Source: Candidatus Sericytochromatia bacterium S15B-MN24 CBMW_12
GTDB taxonomy: Bacteria; Cyanobacteriota; Sericytochromatia; S15B-MN24; UBA4093
Assembly (NCBI GenBank): GCA_002083825.1
Contig: DAZV01000033.1
Location: 1 to 44,901, forward strand
Length of the DNA: 44,901 nt
Direction: 5' to 3'
Below the pieces are notes generated by a model, which made no database searches, was not told the DNA's origin, and was given only the letters and a program-made list of their open reading frames with translations. Shown here in pieces: positions 1 through 8,454 of this stretch (the stretch's first letter is position 1; the number at the start of each line of letters is the position of its first letter). Made by a program: the position numbers and the translations under genes.

Positions 1-73
1 CCTCACTCACTCTTGCAAGGTGCCTAACGTGGCACCGGCCTCGCTATTCAGTCGTCAGGGTTCCTGATTGATA

Positions 74-110
74 CCCCCCGATCGCGCCGTCGATCGGGGG
101 GTTCTTTTTC
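74..110 (+). terminator. Intrinsic terminator of a gene left of the window
   Basis: A perfect 11-bp stem (CCCCCCGATCG at 74-84 pairing with 91-101) closes a six-base loop and is followed by TTCTTTTTC on the plus strand. The T-run lies only on the plus side, so it ends a transcript entering from the left. It sits just past the stop codon of the minus-strand transporter gene, for which it has no T-tract. Confidence 0.85.
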
Positions 111-113
111 TCC

Positions 114-1445
114 TCACCACCCCCAACTCAACACCAACGCCAGTACCGCCAGCCCCATCGCCAACGCGGTCCCGCCGCCCACCATATTCAACCGCCAACC
201 ATTCACCCGACCACCCATCAAAGACCGGTCGTTGGCAACCGCCAAAATGATCAGCAGCAACGGCGGAGCGATGAATCCGTTGAGAATCGCCGCCCAGACC
301 AGCGCGTCGATCGGGTTGACCCCCGCGAAGCCGAACAGCGCCCCCATCACCGTGGACGCGATGATGATGCCGTAGAAGCCCTTCGCGGTTCTCGGCCGCT
401 CATTCAATCCGTAAGGCCAACCCAGGGCCTCGGAAATCGCGTACGAGGCCGAACAGGTCAGGATTGGAACGGAGAGGAAGCCTGTCCCCAGGATTCCCAG
501 CGCGAACAGCAGCCCCGCGCTTTCCCCCGCGATCGGGCGCAGGGCCATCGCCGCCTCGCTCGCCGAATGGATGCTCGTAATTCCGCTCTGAAAGAGCGTG
601 GCACCCGTCGCGAGAATAATGACGTACATGCCGAAGTTGGAGAAGAACATGCCCAGGCTGACGTCGAGGTAGGCATCCCGAAGTTCCGCGTCGGTCACGC
701 CGCCGCGCTCCTTGAGGGTGACGCGGCCGCGCCGGATCTCCTCTTCGACCTCCATGTCGCCCTGCCAGAAGAAGAGGTAGGGAGAGATGGTGGTTCCCAG
801 GATGCCGACCAGAATCAAGAGCGAGTCCCGGTCGAACCGAAGCGAGGGAATGAACGTCCCTATCAGAACCTCGCCCCAGTCGGGCTTAGCGAGGAGGGCG
901 GCGCCCAGGTAGGCGAGTAGAGAGAGCGATAACCACTTGAAGAGGGTGGCGACCTGTCCGTAGGCGCCGAAGACCTGGATGCCCAGGATCAACCCAGCGA
1001 TGGGGAGCACGAGAACCGGGATGGGAACCGGAAGGAACATTGCCAGGACCTCCGCCATGGCCATGAGGTTCGCTCCCACGTTGAGGGTGTTCGCGATGAG
1101 CAGGGCCGTGACGGCGGGAATCAGCAAGTGGCGAGGACCGTGATCCCTCAGCACGCCGGCAAGGCCCTTGCCGGTCACCATGCTGATCTTGGCGCACATG
1201 TACTGCACGGCGACCATCATCGGGTAGGTGAGCAGGGCTATCCAGAGCACCGAGAAGCCCAATCGCGCACCGGCCACGGCGTAGGTCCCGATCCCCGAGG
1301 GATCGTCGTCCGAGGCGCCGGTGACCACGCCGGGCCCCAGCACGCGCAGTAGCCGCCCCAGGCGCGTCTTTGGCGGTTCAGGCCCCGCCTTCTCGAAGGG
1401 TTCCGCTTCGGCGGCGCATGCCAGGGGAGTCCGGCGCTTCCTCAT
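114..1445 (-). CDS. Nramp-family transporter with a non-canonical metal site
   Basis: 443 residues with about 11 hydrophobic segments and the Nramp (SLC11-like) layout, so an inner-membrane cation transporter, probably proton-coupled. The TM1 hallmark DPGN of manganese/iron Nramps reads D48-P49-S50-G51 in the context SDDDPSG. The TM6 hallmark MPH reads S221-P222-Y223 (TTISPYLFF). The metal-coordinating Asn and Met of canonical members are therefore both absent. Family knowledge: proteins with these replacements form a divergent branch, and some relatives move magnesium or other substrates rather than Mn/Fe. The substrate cannot be named from sequence. The ATG start has only a weak GGGTGAAG upstream. 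No manganese or magnesium riboswitch was recognised in the 181-base leader. It stands alone with no metal regulator beside it. Confidence 0.85.
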   Translation of the reverse strand: MRKRRTPLACAAEAEPFEKAGPEPPKTRLGRLLRVLGPGVVTGASDDDPSGIGTYAVAGARLGFSVLWIALLTYPMMVAVQYMCAKISMVTGKGLAGVLRDHGPRHLLIPAVTALLIANTLNVGANLMAMAEVLAMFLPVPIPVLVLPIAGLILGIQVFGAYGQVATLFKWLSLSLLAYLGAALLAKPDWGEVLIGTFIPSLRFDRDSLLILVGILGTTISPYLFFWQGDMEVEEEIRRGRVTLKERGGVTDAELRDAYLDVSLGMFFSNFGMYVIILATGATLFQSGITSIHSASEAAMALRPIAGESAGLLFALGILGTGFLSVPILTCSASYAISEALGWPYGLNERPRTAKGFYGIIIASTVMGALFGFAGVNPIDALVWAAILNGFIAPPLLLIILAVANDRSLMGGRVNGWRLNMVGGGTALAMGLAVLALVLSWGW

Positions 1446-1626
1446 TCGACTTCACCCATGTCTCCCGATCGCCGCGCCGCGGAGCATGTCCGGAATCCAT
1501 CTTTGATAGGCAGGCGAGAGCCAGCATGGCTTGATTCCCGCCCAGGTGCATCGTCGTTCTCGATGGGAGACTTCGACCCGTCTGCGAAAGGTGACCTAAG
1601 CTTCGGACAGCATGACCGTAGGTGAG

Positions 1627-1824
1627 TTAGTCGCCGTAGATTTCCTTCACCCGACCGACTTGCCCGTCAGTCAGCCGCACCTTGATGCCATGCGGATGAA
1701 AGGGTGATTTGGTGAGGATGTCCGCCACGACACCGCGCGTGATCCGGTTGCTGCGTTGATCGGCCTTGAGGACGATGCCCACGTCGAGTCCGGTTCTGAT
1801 GGCTTGCCGTTCCTGTCCAGTCAT
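1627..1824 (-). CDS. ywbE: YwbE family small protein
   Basis: 65 residues matching the conserved YwbE family (formerly DUF2196) along its whole length. Recognisable stretches are GLDVGIVLKADQR near the start, TRGVVADILT in the middle and PHGIKVRLTDGQVGRV at the end. The family is widespread and always short, probably a small beta-barrel KOW-like fold, with no settled biochemical role. A GGGGAGAG ribosome site precedes the ATG. The neighbours give no functional clue. Confidence 0.9.
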   Translation of the reverse strand: MTGQERQAIRTGLDVGIVLKADQRSNRITRGVVADILTKSPFHPHGIKVRLTDGQVGRVKEIYGD

Positions 1825-1914
1825 GTCGCTCTCCCCTCAACGTGCCCCGAGAACCAAGCTGCTAATTCCCGAAGCGTCGCCTCGCCGATGAACCTTCCTG
1901 GCGAGCCCGCTTCG

Positions 1915-2295
1915 CTAATGCTTCAGCAGTTCGGCCTTCGTCTCCTCGTCGAGGAGGCTGTCCTCGACGATCTGGCGTGCCCAATCCTCGCCGGAAGCGG
2001 CGAGGATCCTGGCCGCTCCCAGTGCCACGAGGGGTTCGCTGTGCCAGATGGCGCCGCTCAGCGCCCGGAGACGCGTCGTATCAATTTTCTTGCTCGTTTT
2101 CAGGCCTCGGCAAGGCTCGCAAAGGAGCGCTAGGGTTGCTTCGGTGGGCTCTGCCGCGGGATCGAGGTCGACCGTCCGAACGTCCTGATCCCCCTCACAC
2201 CATTCGCATTTGAACCCAGCGCGCTTGGCGAGGACCTTTCCGAAGCCGGCGATCGCCTGCTGCCTGTCCTTGTGAGCATCATAGCCCTTTGCCAT
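1915..2295 (-). CDS. PhnA-like zinc-ribbon protein
   Basis: 126 residues. The reading frame stays open further upstream, but AGGAGGTG (complement of 2301-2308) sits five bases before the ATG at 2293-2295, which fixes the start. The N-terminal KGYDAHKDRQ, then CEWC and about 30 residues later CEPC, match the PhnA-like proteins (a CxxC...CxxC zinc ribbon followed by a helical tail ending in DEETKAELL). Despite the name, this family is not established as phosphonate-degrading, and no phn genes are nearby. The role is unknown; zinc binding is inferred from the four cysteines. Confidence 0.8.
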   Translation of the reverse strand: MAKGYDAHKDRQQAIAGFGKVLAKRAGFKCEWCEGDQDVRTVDLDPAAEPTEATLALLCEPCRGLKTSKKIDTTRLRALSGAIWHSEPLVALGAARILAASGEDWARQIVEDSLLDEETKAELLKH

Positions 2296-2351
2296 TTCTT
2301 CACCTCCTGGGGTTGATTGCCGCACCCTACCGGACGCGGCAAGAGCTTGCG

Positions 2352-2699
2352 CTAGGGCAACTGCTGGCGGTCAGCCTTTTTCAAGGATCGGACGACCAGC
2401 TCGTAGGAATGATCGACCATGCGCTGGAGTTCAGGCACGGTGAGCGATCCGTCGAGCGCGACGGTGTTCCAGTGCTGCTTGTTCATGTGGTAGCCGGGCG
2501 TGATCGCGGGATAGGTCTCACGAAGGGCCACCGCCCGCTCGGGATCGCACTTCAAGTTGAACGCCGGATGGGCCCCCCGGTGGCTCGTCAGCGCGAACAT
2601 CTTGCCCATCACCTTGAATACGAGGAAGCCCTCCCCGAAAGGGAAGGATGCCACGGCGCCAGGCTTGCTCAAGGCATAATCGATCAAGGCTTGATGCAT
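2352..2699 (-). CDS. MmcQ/YjbR family protein
   Basis: 115 residues with the family signature: FPFGEGFLVFKVMGKMFAL near the N terminus, NLKCDPERA in the middle, and YHMNKQHWNTVALDG before the final helix. The family has a double-wing fold seen in CyaY-like and DNA-binding proteins; the cellular role is not established. It lies nine bases downstream of the VOC gene (2709-3083), so the two are probably co-transcribed. A decayed second copy lies at about 23782-23949, also beside a VOC gene. Confidence 0.88.
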   Translation of the reverse strand: MHQALIDYALSKPGAVASFPFGEGFLVFKVMGKMFALTSHRGAHPAFNLKCDPERAVALRETYPAITPGYHMNKQHWNTVALDGSLTVPELQRMVDHSYELVVRSLKKADRQQLP

Positions 2700-2708
2700 C
2701 GTTCGGCC

Positions 2709-3083
2709 CTAGGACGCGTGATAGGAAAAGCCGAGAAGGTTGCCGCCCGGCTCCCGGACGAAGATCTCGTCGGCCCCGTAGAAGGTCTTGCGCGGGGCTG
2801 CGACCACGTCGGTTCCTTCCAGCGCCTTCACGATCGCGGGGAAGTCCGAAACCTTCATGTAGGTGCAGCCGCCAGTCTGAACGCTGACGCCCACGAGGTC
2901 CTCGGCCATGCTGTCGAAGGTCTGGTACATCACCTGGAGGTCGCCCCGCGCCAGGATGACGAATCCCAGGCGATCGCCATGCGGCACCTCCACCACCTGG
3001 AGGAAGCCGAGGCGCTCCGTCCAGAAGCTCAGGCATGGCTCGATGGCGTCGACGTAGAGGATCGGGGTCATCGAAGTGATCAT
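2709..3083 (-). CDS. VOC superfamily protein (glyoxalase/bleomycin-resistance fold)
   Basis: 124 residues with two beta-alpha-beta-beta-beta modules. The first starts TPILYVDAIEPCLSFWTERLGF; the second ends FVREPGGNLLGFSYH. The conserved EPGGN turn and the terminal F.Y.H are typical of the VOC fold. VOC proteins include metal-dependent lyases, dioxygenases and drug-binding proteins; the substrate cannot be assigned. The first gene of a two-gene unit with the MmcQ/YjbR gene. Confidence 0.85.
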   Translation of the reverse strand: MITSMTPILYVDAIEPCLSFWTERLGFLQVVEVPHGDRLGFVILARGDLQVMYQTFDSMAEDLVGVSVQTGGCTYMKVSDFPAIVKALEGTDVVAAPRKTFYGADEIFVREPGGNLLGFSYHAS

Positions 3084-3260
3084 GAATCTAGTCTTTCTGT
3101 GAACGCTGTGAACGCGAGTAGCTTTCTTCGGGCATCGGCATCTAGCGGATGCTCGTTCAATTATGGCCTACTCGTGAGCGTTCCGGTCAAGTCCCCGGGA
3201 GGGATGTGCCTCCCACGGCGGATAGACTCCGGGTGAGCGAGGTTTATGGCCGGATCCGGC

Positions 3261-3270
3261 GGGTACAACA
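3261..3270 (+). promoter_or_regulatory. GGGTACAACA promoter-like motif before the AddB-like gene
   Basis: GGGTACAACA lies 28 bases before the ATG at 3298. The same GGGTAYMAA-type word recurs at a similar distance before at least five other genes in this window, so it is read as a -10-like element. No clear -35 box is visible. Confidence 0.45.
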
Positions 3271-3297
3271 AGCAGGCGTAAAGGAGGGCGGAACCCC

Positions 3298-5901
3298 ATG
3301 ACCCGCGAACTGCGCCTGACTTCACCGACACCCGAAAACCTCGCGGCGGCGGCCAACGGCCGCCTGGTCGTGACCCCTAATGCGCGCGCCGCGCGGGCCC
3401 TCGGGGTGGAGCCCAACTCCTTGGCGATCTTGGCGAGCGCGCGGCTCGCGGCCTGCAACCTGGCTGCGGCGTCGGCTTACGCCGCCCATCACTTGCTCGG
3501 CCTGGCGGCGCGCGACGTTCCCGAGCTGGCCGACCCCGACGGGGCGGCGGAAGCCTCGGCCGCCACCGTGCGCGAACTCTTCCGCGCCGGCGTGGACCTC
3601 GAAGCGCTGGCGCAGGCACCGAATCCGCGGGCGGCACGGCTGGCGAAGCTCGCGCTGGCCTACCGCCAGGCGCTCCGCGCTCGCGACCTCGCCGACTCTG
3701 CCGAGGTCTTCTGGCTCGCCGCCCATCATCCCCCCGAACCCCGCCCCCTGCTCCTCTACGGCTATCCCCGCCTCGGTCCCGACGAACAGGCCTTCGTCCA
3801 TGCCCTCGCGGGCTCCGGAAGCGTGCTCTACGTGCCCTGCGGCGACGCGGGCATGTACGAGGACGCCCGACTCATGGCCGAGGCCTTCGCCGAAAAGGGC
3901 TGGACCGTGAGCGCCTCGACCGCTGACGGCGGCGCCCTCGACGGCCGTCCCCATCGCGCTCCGAGCCTCGAGACGCTGGAGTACGGAGACATGGAGGCCG
4001 AGGTGAGGGGCGCGCTCGCGCACGTCAAACGCCTGCTCCTGGATGGCCTGAATCCCGCCGACATCGCGATCGTGGCCCGAGACGACGCTTTCTACGGCCC
4101 GACGGTCCTCGCCACGGCCTGGGAATACGAGGTGCCGGTTCGCGTCTTCTACCGCATCCCCCTCGCGGAGACCCGCCTCGGAGCCTGGCTGGCCCAGCTG
4201 AAGAATTGCCTCGCGTCGGATTTCGCCTACGAGCAGACCTATCGCTTCCTGGCCCATCCCCTGAGCCCCTTTCTCGGCCCCGACCTGCGCGAGCGAATCC
4301 GCAAGGAGCACCCCGCCGACCTCGCCGCCTGGAGCGACGTTCAGCCCATCGCCGCAAGCCTGGACTTTCCGTCCCGCGACACCCGCGGAGGCTGGCTGAG
4401 CCGCTTCCAGGACCTCCTGGCCGCCTGGGACCTTCGAAGCCGCGCCAAGCCATGGCCCGTGGAGTTGCAGGCCTTGCACCGCTTCCGGGAAAGCCTGACC
4501 GAACTCGCCTCGCCTTCCGGAGAGCCGATCTCCCGCGCGACGTTCCTCGACGAGCTCAACCGCCTCGCGCGCCTCTGCACGGTGGAAGCCCATCCGGCCC
4601 GCCAAGGGGTTGAGCTTCACACGCCCCTCTCCCTCTTCGGAGCCCGCTGCAAACACGTCTTCGTCCTGGGCGTGGCCGAAGAACGCCTGCCTCAGCGCCT
4701 GAAGGACGATCCCGTCCTGGACTACCACGCCCGAAAAGCCCTGGCCGCGGATGGCTTCGTGCTCGAAGGCGCCGCCGAGGCCGCGCGACGTGAACTCCTG
4801 TCGATTTCCCAGCTTCTGGAAGTGGCGACCGAGCGAATGCAGCTCTCCTACCCCAAGCTGATGGCCGATCGCGCCACGTTACCCTCCTCCCTCTTCGGGA
4901 TGTTGGGGCTATCACCCGCGCCGGCGCCCGAGCAGCCATCCGCCAGCCTCGAGGAAGCCCGCCGCGTCTGGGTGGGCCAGCGACATGCCCAGGCCGATCC
5001 GCTCGTCCCCCGGATCCTCGCCGCCGTGGAGGTGGAGTCGCGGCGTGAAGCCCCCACTTCGCAGGCCATCGAAGATGAATTCGACGGCTTGTCCGGCCTT
5101 GCCATCGACCTTTCCCGCCGCATGTTCAGCGCGTCTCAGCTGTCGCTGCTCGGCCAATGCGCCTTTCGCTGGTTCGCCGAGCGCGAACTGGGAGCGGCGC
5201 CCCTCGACGAGGTTAGCGAGGACATCGACCCTAGCATGCGGGGCAACCTCTACCACAAGACCCTGGAGATCGGGATGGCCGACTGCAAGGATGAACCCGA
5301 GATCCGAAAGGCCCTGCTGGACGGGCTGGATGCCTACTTCCTCAAGGCCGAGCGCGAGCTGAATATCCCCCCATGGCCGCTCTGGGAGGTGCGTCGCTCG
5401 GAGCATCTGGCGCTTCTGCGCCGCGCGATCGAGGGGGACGACTTCCTGCAGGAGGGCGCCAAGCCCGAGCACATGGAGGAGCCCTTCGACTTCGTTTGGC
5501 ATGGGTTCAGACTCCGGGGCTCGATGGACCGGGTGGATCGGGGACGTGCGGGCGCCATCATCATGGATTACAAGGCGGGCAGGCGCACCTACGGCAAGAT
5601 CCAGGACGCGTCCGGCAAGGCCGACGTGGACATCCAGCTGCCCATCTACGTGCAGGTCGGCAAGGAGAAGTTCGGCAACGTCGAGCGGGCCTACTACTAC
5701 ATGCTCAGCACCCGCGAAGCGATCGAGGCCGAGAGCGACGAGGCCCTGTTGAAGCCTCTCCTGGAGCGGATGCGGGGCCAGCTCGAGCAAGGGCATTTCC
5801 CCGTGCAGCCGGATTCCAAGATGACGGTCTGCCAGTATTGCCCGACCCACCTCGCCTGCCGCAAGGGATCGCGGCTGGAACGAAAGGCGCGCTTCGCATG
5901 A
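3298..5901 (+). CDS. AddB-like PD-(D/E)XK nuclease with iron-sulfur cysteines
   Basis: 867 residues, shorter than classical AddB (about 1,150). The N-terminal part resembles a helicase fold but has no Walker A motif (VVTPNARAARAL takes its place), as in inactive AddB/RecC-type subunits. The C-terminal nuclease is complete: His653 in RGNLYHKTLE, Asp744 in GSMDRVD, Asp757 and Lys759 in IIMDYKAG, then DIQLPIYV. Cys621 (LLGQC) with Cys845, Cys848 and Cys854 (CQYCPTHLAC) match the four cysteines that hold the 4Fe-4S staple in AddB-type nucleases. Likely role: the nuclease half of a double-strand-break resection complex. AAGGAGG precedes the ATG. The stop overlaps the next start as ATGA, so translation is coupled to the helicase. 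Confidence 0.85.
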   Translation: MTRELRLTSPTPENLAAAANGRLVVTPNARAARALGVEPNSLAILASARLAACNLAAASAYAAHHLLGLAARDVPELADPDGAAEASAATVRELFRAGVDLEALAQAPNPRAARLAKLALAYRQALRARDLADSAEVFWLAAHHPPEPRPLLLYGYPRLGPDEQAFVHALAGSGSVLYVPCGDAGMYEDARLMAEAFAEKGWTVSASTADGGALDGRPHRAPSLETLEYGDMEAEVRGALAHVKRLLLDGLNPADIAIVARDDAFYGPTVLATAWEYEVPVRVFYRIPLAETRLGAWLAQLKNCLASDFAYEQTYRFLAHPLSPFLGPDLRERIRKEHPADLAAWSDVQPIAASLDFPSRDTRGGWLSRFQDLLAAWDLRSRAKPWPVELQALHRFRESLTELASPSGEPISRATFLDELNRLARLCTVEAHPARQGVELHTPLSLFGARCKHVFVLGVAEERLPQRLKDDPVLDYHARKALAADGFVLEGAAEAARRELLSISQLLEVATERMQLSYPKLMADRATLPSSLFGMLGLSPAPAPEQPSASLEEARRVWVGQRHAQADPLVPRILAAVEVESRREAPTSQAIEDEFDGLSGLAIDLSRRMFSASQLSLLGQCAFRWFAERELGAAPLDEVSEDIDPSMRGNLYHKTLEIGMADCKDEPEIRKALLDGLDAYFLKAERELNIPPWPLWEVRRSEHLALLRRAIEGDDFLQEGAKPEHMEEPFDFVWHGFRLRGSMDRVDRGRAGAIIMDYKAGRRTYGKIQDASGKADVDIQLPIYVQVGKEKFGNVERAYYYMLSTREAIEAESDEALLKPLLERMRGQLEQGHFPVQPDSKMTVCQYCPTHLACRKGSRLERKARFA

Positions 5902-8450
5902 CCCTCAACGCCCGTCAGAAGGAAGCCGTCGAGGCCCCCGGAAGCGTCTGCGTCGTCGCGGGAGCCGGCACCGGCAAGACCCACATGCTCTCCCACCGCT
6001 ACCTGGTTCACCTGCAAGCCCACGGGCTTTCGCCGCTCGAAATCGTGGCCACGACCTTCACCGAGAAAGCCGTCGCCGAGATGCGCGCCCGGGTCCGCCA
6101 GCTCGCGAGTTCGACCCTGGGGCCGTCCGACGATGCGCTCTCGGAACTCGAAGCGGCCCAGATCTCGACCCTCCACTCCCTGGCCGCCCGCATCTGCCGC
6201 GAGCACCCGGACGCTGCGGGCGTGACGGCGGACTTCGTCATCCTCAACGAGCGGCCGGACGGCGAACTCTGGCTGAGCGAGAAGCTGGCCGACGCGATTT
6301 CGACCCTGCCCCCCGAGACCTTCGCGACCGTTCCTTCGGGCATCCTGCGCGACGCGCTGGAGACCCTGCTGGCGGATCCCATCCTCGCCGCGCGTTCGCT
6401 CGCCGTGGATCCGGAAGCCTGGAAGCAGCGGATCGACGCGCAGCAAGGTCCGGCCTTGAGCGCCTTGCGAGGGCATCCGCTCTGGGCTGAGGCGCGCGTC
6501 ATCCTGGGCGAGGGGGGCGATCCCCTGGACGATCGCGAGGCGCAGCGGCTCCTGGCCCTGGACGTGATGGCCGCCGTCGATGCCTGCGTGGAGGCGGCCG
6601 CCGTCGCGGCCTGCTTCGCGGGGCTCGATGCCATCAAGCTGAACAAGGGCAGCCGCAAGGACTGGGGAAACCGCATCAAGGACGGCATTCGCATCCTGCG
6701 GGAGTTCCGGGACGCCCCCCCGCCGGAGCTCGCTCCGCTCTTCTGGTCCTGCGAACTCGACGCGCCGCTCGCCAAGTTGCAGCCGGTCCTGAAGGAGGCC
6801 TTCGAGCATGTCTCGGGGGCGCTGGAACGGGCGAAGCGCGAGGCGCGGCTGCTCGCGTTCGCGGACCTCGAGGTTCACGCCCTGCGCGCCCTGGAACACC
6901 CCGAGGTGGTCGCTTACTACCGCGAGCGCTGGAAGGCCTTCCTGATCGACGAGTTCCAGGACACCAACCCGGTCCAGGGGGAAATCCTCCAGAAGCTCTG
7001 CGGAGACGCCATCCTCACCATCGTGGGGGATCCGAAGCAGTCCATCTACGGCTTCCGGCGGGCGGATCTGCAAGTTTTCAACGCGTTCCAGGCGGCCATC
7101 GAGCGAGCGGGCGGCAAGACCGTGACGCTCGAAGAAACCTACCGCACCCATGAGCCCCTCATGGACTCCGTCAACCGCGTGTTCCGCGTGGTGCTCGGCC
7201 CGCTGAGCCAGGACCTGTCCAGCCGGCGGACTGCTCCCAACGACGGCCCCCACGTCGGCTGGCAGGTCCTGCCGAAACCGGCCTCCAAGACGTCGGACGA
7301 GCTCATGCGGCGCGCCGAAGGGCAGGTGATCGCCCGGGAGATCCTGGCGCTGCGGGACGGCCGGGTCCCGGTTTTCGACCCGAAGCGGGCGTCGTCGGCA
7401 TCGTCCTCGCGGCCCGTCGAGTGGGGAGACATCGCGATTCTCTGCCGCACGTCCCGCCCCCTGGAAATCTACGGCGAGGCCTTGGCGGCGGCGGGGATCC
7501 CCATGGTCCTGTCGCGGGGCGGCAACCTCTTCGAGACGCGCGAGGCGCTCGACGGCATCGCGCTCCTGGGGTTTCTCGCGGAACCCGCGGACAACCTGTC
7601 GCTTATCGCCATGCTGCGGAGTCCGTTCTTCGCGATCAGCGACCGAATTCTGCATGCGTTCGGCCAGCCGGTGCGGGGCAAGTCCTGGTGGCCCCACCGC
7701 GAGGATGCGGCCGATCCCCGGTTGCGCGCGGCGTTCGCCGTGTTGGAGGACTTGCAATCGGCTTCGTGGGTCGAGGCTCCGAGCCGCTTGTTACAGATGG
7801 CGGACAGGCATTGCGGATACACGGCTGTGCTCGCGAACATGCCGGGAGCCGTCCGTCGGGAGGCGGACTGGGCGGGCTTCGTGCGCTTCATCCAGGGCCT
7901 CGAAGGGGAGTCCCGGGACGTCTTCACGCTGATGCGGCGTCTGGCGCGGCTGCTCGAGGCGGGACTCGAGCTGGAGCGTCCGCCGCTGGAGGCGGGCGAC
8001 GCCGTTTCGCTGATGACCATCCATGCCTCGAAAGGGCTCGAATGGCCGGTGGTTTTCGTTCCCAACCTCAGCGCCACGGCGAGCGGTTTTCCCCCCGCCG
8101 TGCTCTTCGACGAGCGCTGGGGCGTGGCGTTGAAATTCGACGACGAACAAGGCGGAAAGCTGGCGCCGTTCGCTTATCGGGCGATCGCGCACGCGCGCAA
8201 GCAACGGGAAGCCGAGGAAGAGGATCGCATCTACTACGTGGCATGCACGCGAGCGCGCGATCGCCTTCTCCTCACCTCGCTCAAGGACAGTGGAGGCCCC
8301 CTCGATAGCCTATCTGCTGGGCTGAACGCCGCAAATATCGCGCCTGTTGCCGCCGTGATTCAGCCGGATGACACGCAGCCGCCTGCGAGGCCGAGTCCGG
8401 CTCCGAGCCCTTGGCGGGGAAGTGAGCTGCTGGCCAAGGTGGGCTCGTAG
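5898..8450 (+). CDS. UvrD/AddA-like helicase lacking the C-terminal nuclease
   Basis: 850 residues. The start is the ATG overlapping the upstream stop codon; sequence in this frame before it belongs to the upstream gene read out of frame. All superfamily 1A helicase motifs are present: Q motif LNARQKEAV, Walker A AGAGTGKT (Lys27), motif II LIDEFQDTN (Asp351-Glu352), motif III VGDPKQSIYGFRRAD, motif V TIHASKGLEWPVV and motif VI YYVACTRARDR. The protein ends about 60 residues after motif VI in a proline-rich tail. Classical AddA (about 1,200 residues) carries a second nuclease there. The complex would thus have one nuclease, supplied by the AddB-like partner. The role is inferred as DNA end unwinding before recombination. 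Confidence 0.85.
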   Translation: MTLNARQKEAVEAPGSVCVVAGAGTGKTHMLSHRYLVHLQAHGLSPLEIVATTFTEKAVAEMRARVRQLASSTLGPSDDALSELEAAQISTLHSLAARICREHPDAAGVTADFVILNERPDGELWLSEKLADAISTLPPETFATVPSGILRDALETLLADPILAARSLAVDPEAWKQRIDAQQGPALSALRGHPLWAEARVILGEGGDPLDDREAQRLLALDVMAAVDACVEAAAVAACFAGLDAIKLNKGSRKDWGNRIKDGIRILREFRDAPPPELAPLFWSCELDAPLAKLQPVLKEAFEHVSGALERAKREARLLAFADLEVHALRALEHPEVVAYYRERWKAFLIDEFQDTNPVQGEILQKLCGDAILTIVGDPKQSIYGFRRADLQVFNAFQAAIERAGGKTVTLEETYRTHEPLMDSVNRVFRVVLGPLSQDLSSRRTAPNDGPHVGWQVLPKPASKTSDELMRRAEGQVIAREILALRDGRVPVFDPKRASSASSSRPVEWGDIAILCRTSRPLEIYGEALAAAGIPMVLSRGGNLFETREALDGIALLGFLAEPADNLSLIAMLRSPFFAISDRILHAFGQPVRGKSWWPHREDAADPRLRAAFAVLEDLQSASWVEAPSRLLQMADRHCGYTAVLANMPGAVRREADWAGFVRFIQGLEGESRDVFTLMRRLARLLEAGLELERPPLEAGDAVSLMTIHASKGLEWPVVFVPNLSATASGFPPAVLFDERWGVALKFDDEQGGKLAPFAYRAIAHARKQREAEEEDRIYYVACTRARDRLLLTSLKDSGGPLDSLSAGLNAANIAPVAAVIQPDDTQPPARPSPAPSPWRGSELLAKVGS

Positions 8451-8454
8451 AACT

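Noticed and set aside
1446..1626. A manganese or magnesium riboswitch before the Nramp-like gene
   Set aside because: The leader lacks a recognisable yybP-ykoY or M-box pattern.
3322..4728. A 468-codon minus-strand frame opposite the AddB-like gene
   Set aside because: No motif and no ribosome site; explained by GC-rich third positions of the sense gene.
5697..7757. A 686-codon minus-strand frame opposite the AddA-like helicase
   Set aside because: Antisense shadow of a gene with all helicase motifs; no recognisable domain.
8451..8454. A terminator between the convergent helicase and YhaN-like genes
   Set aside because: Only four bases separate the stop codons and no hairpin with a T-tract is visible.
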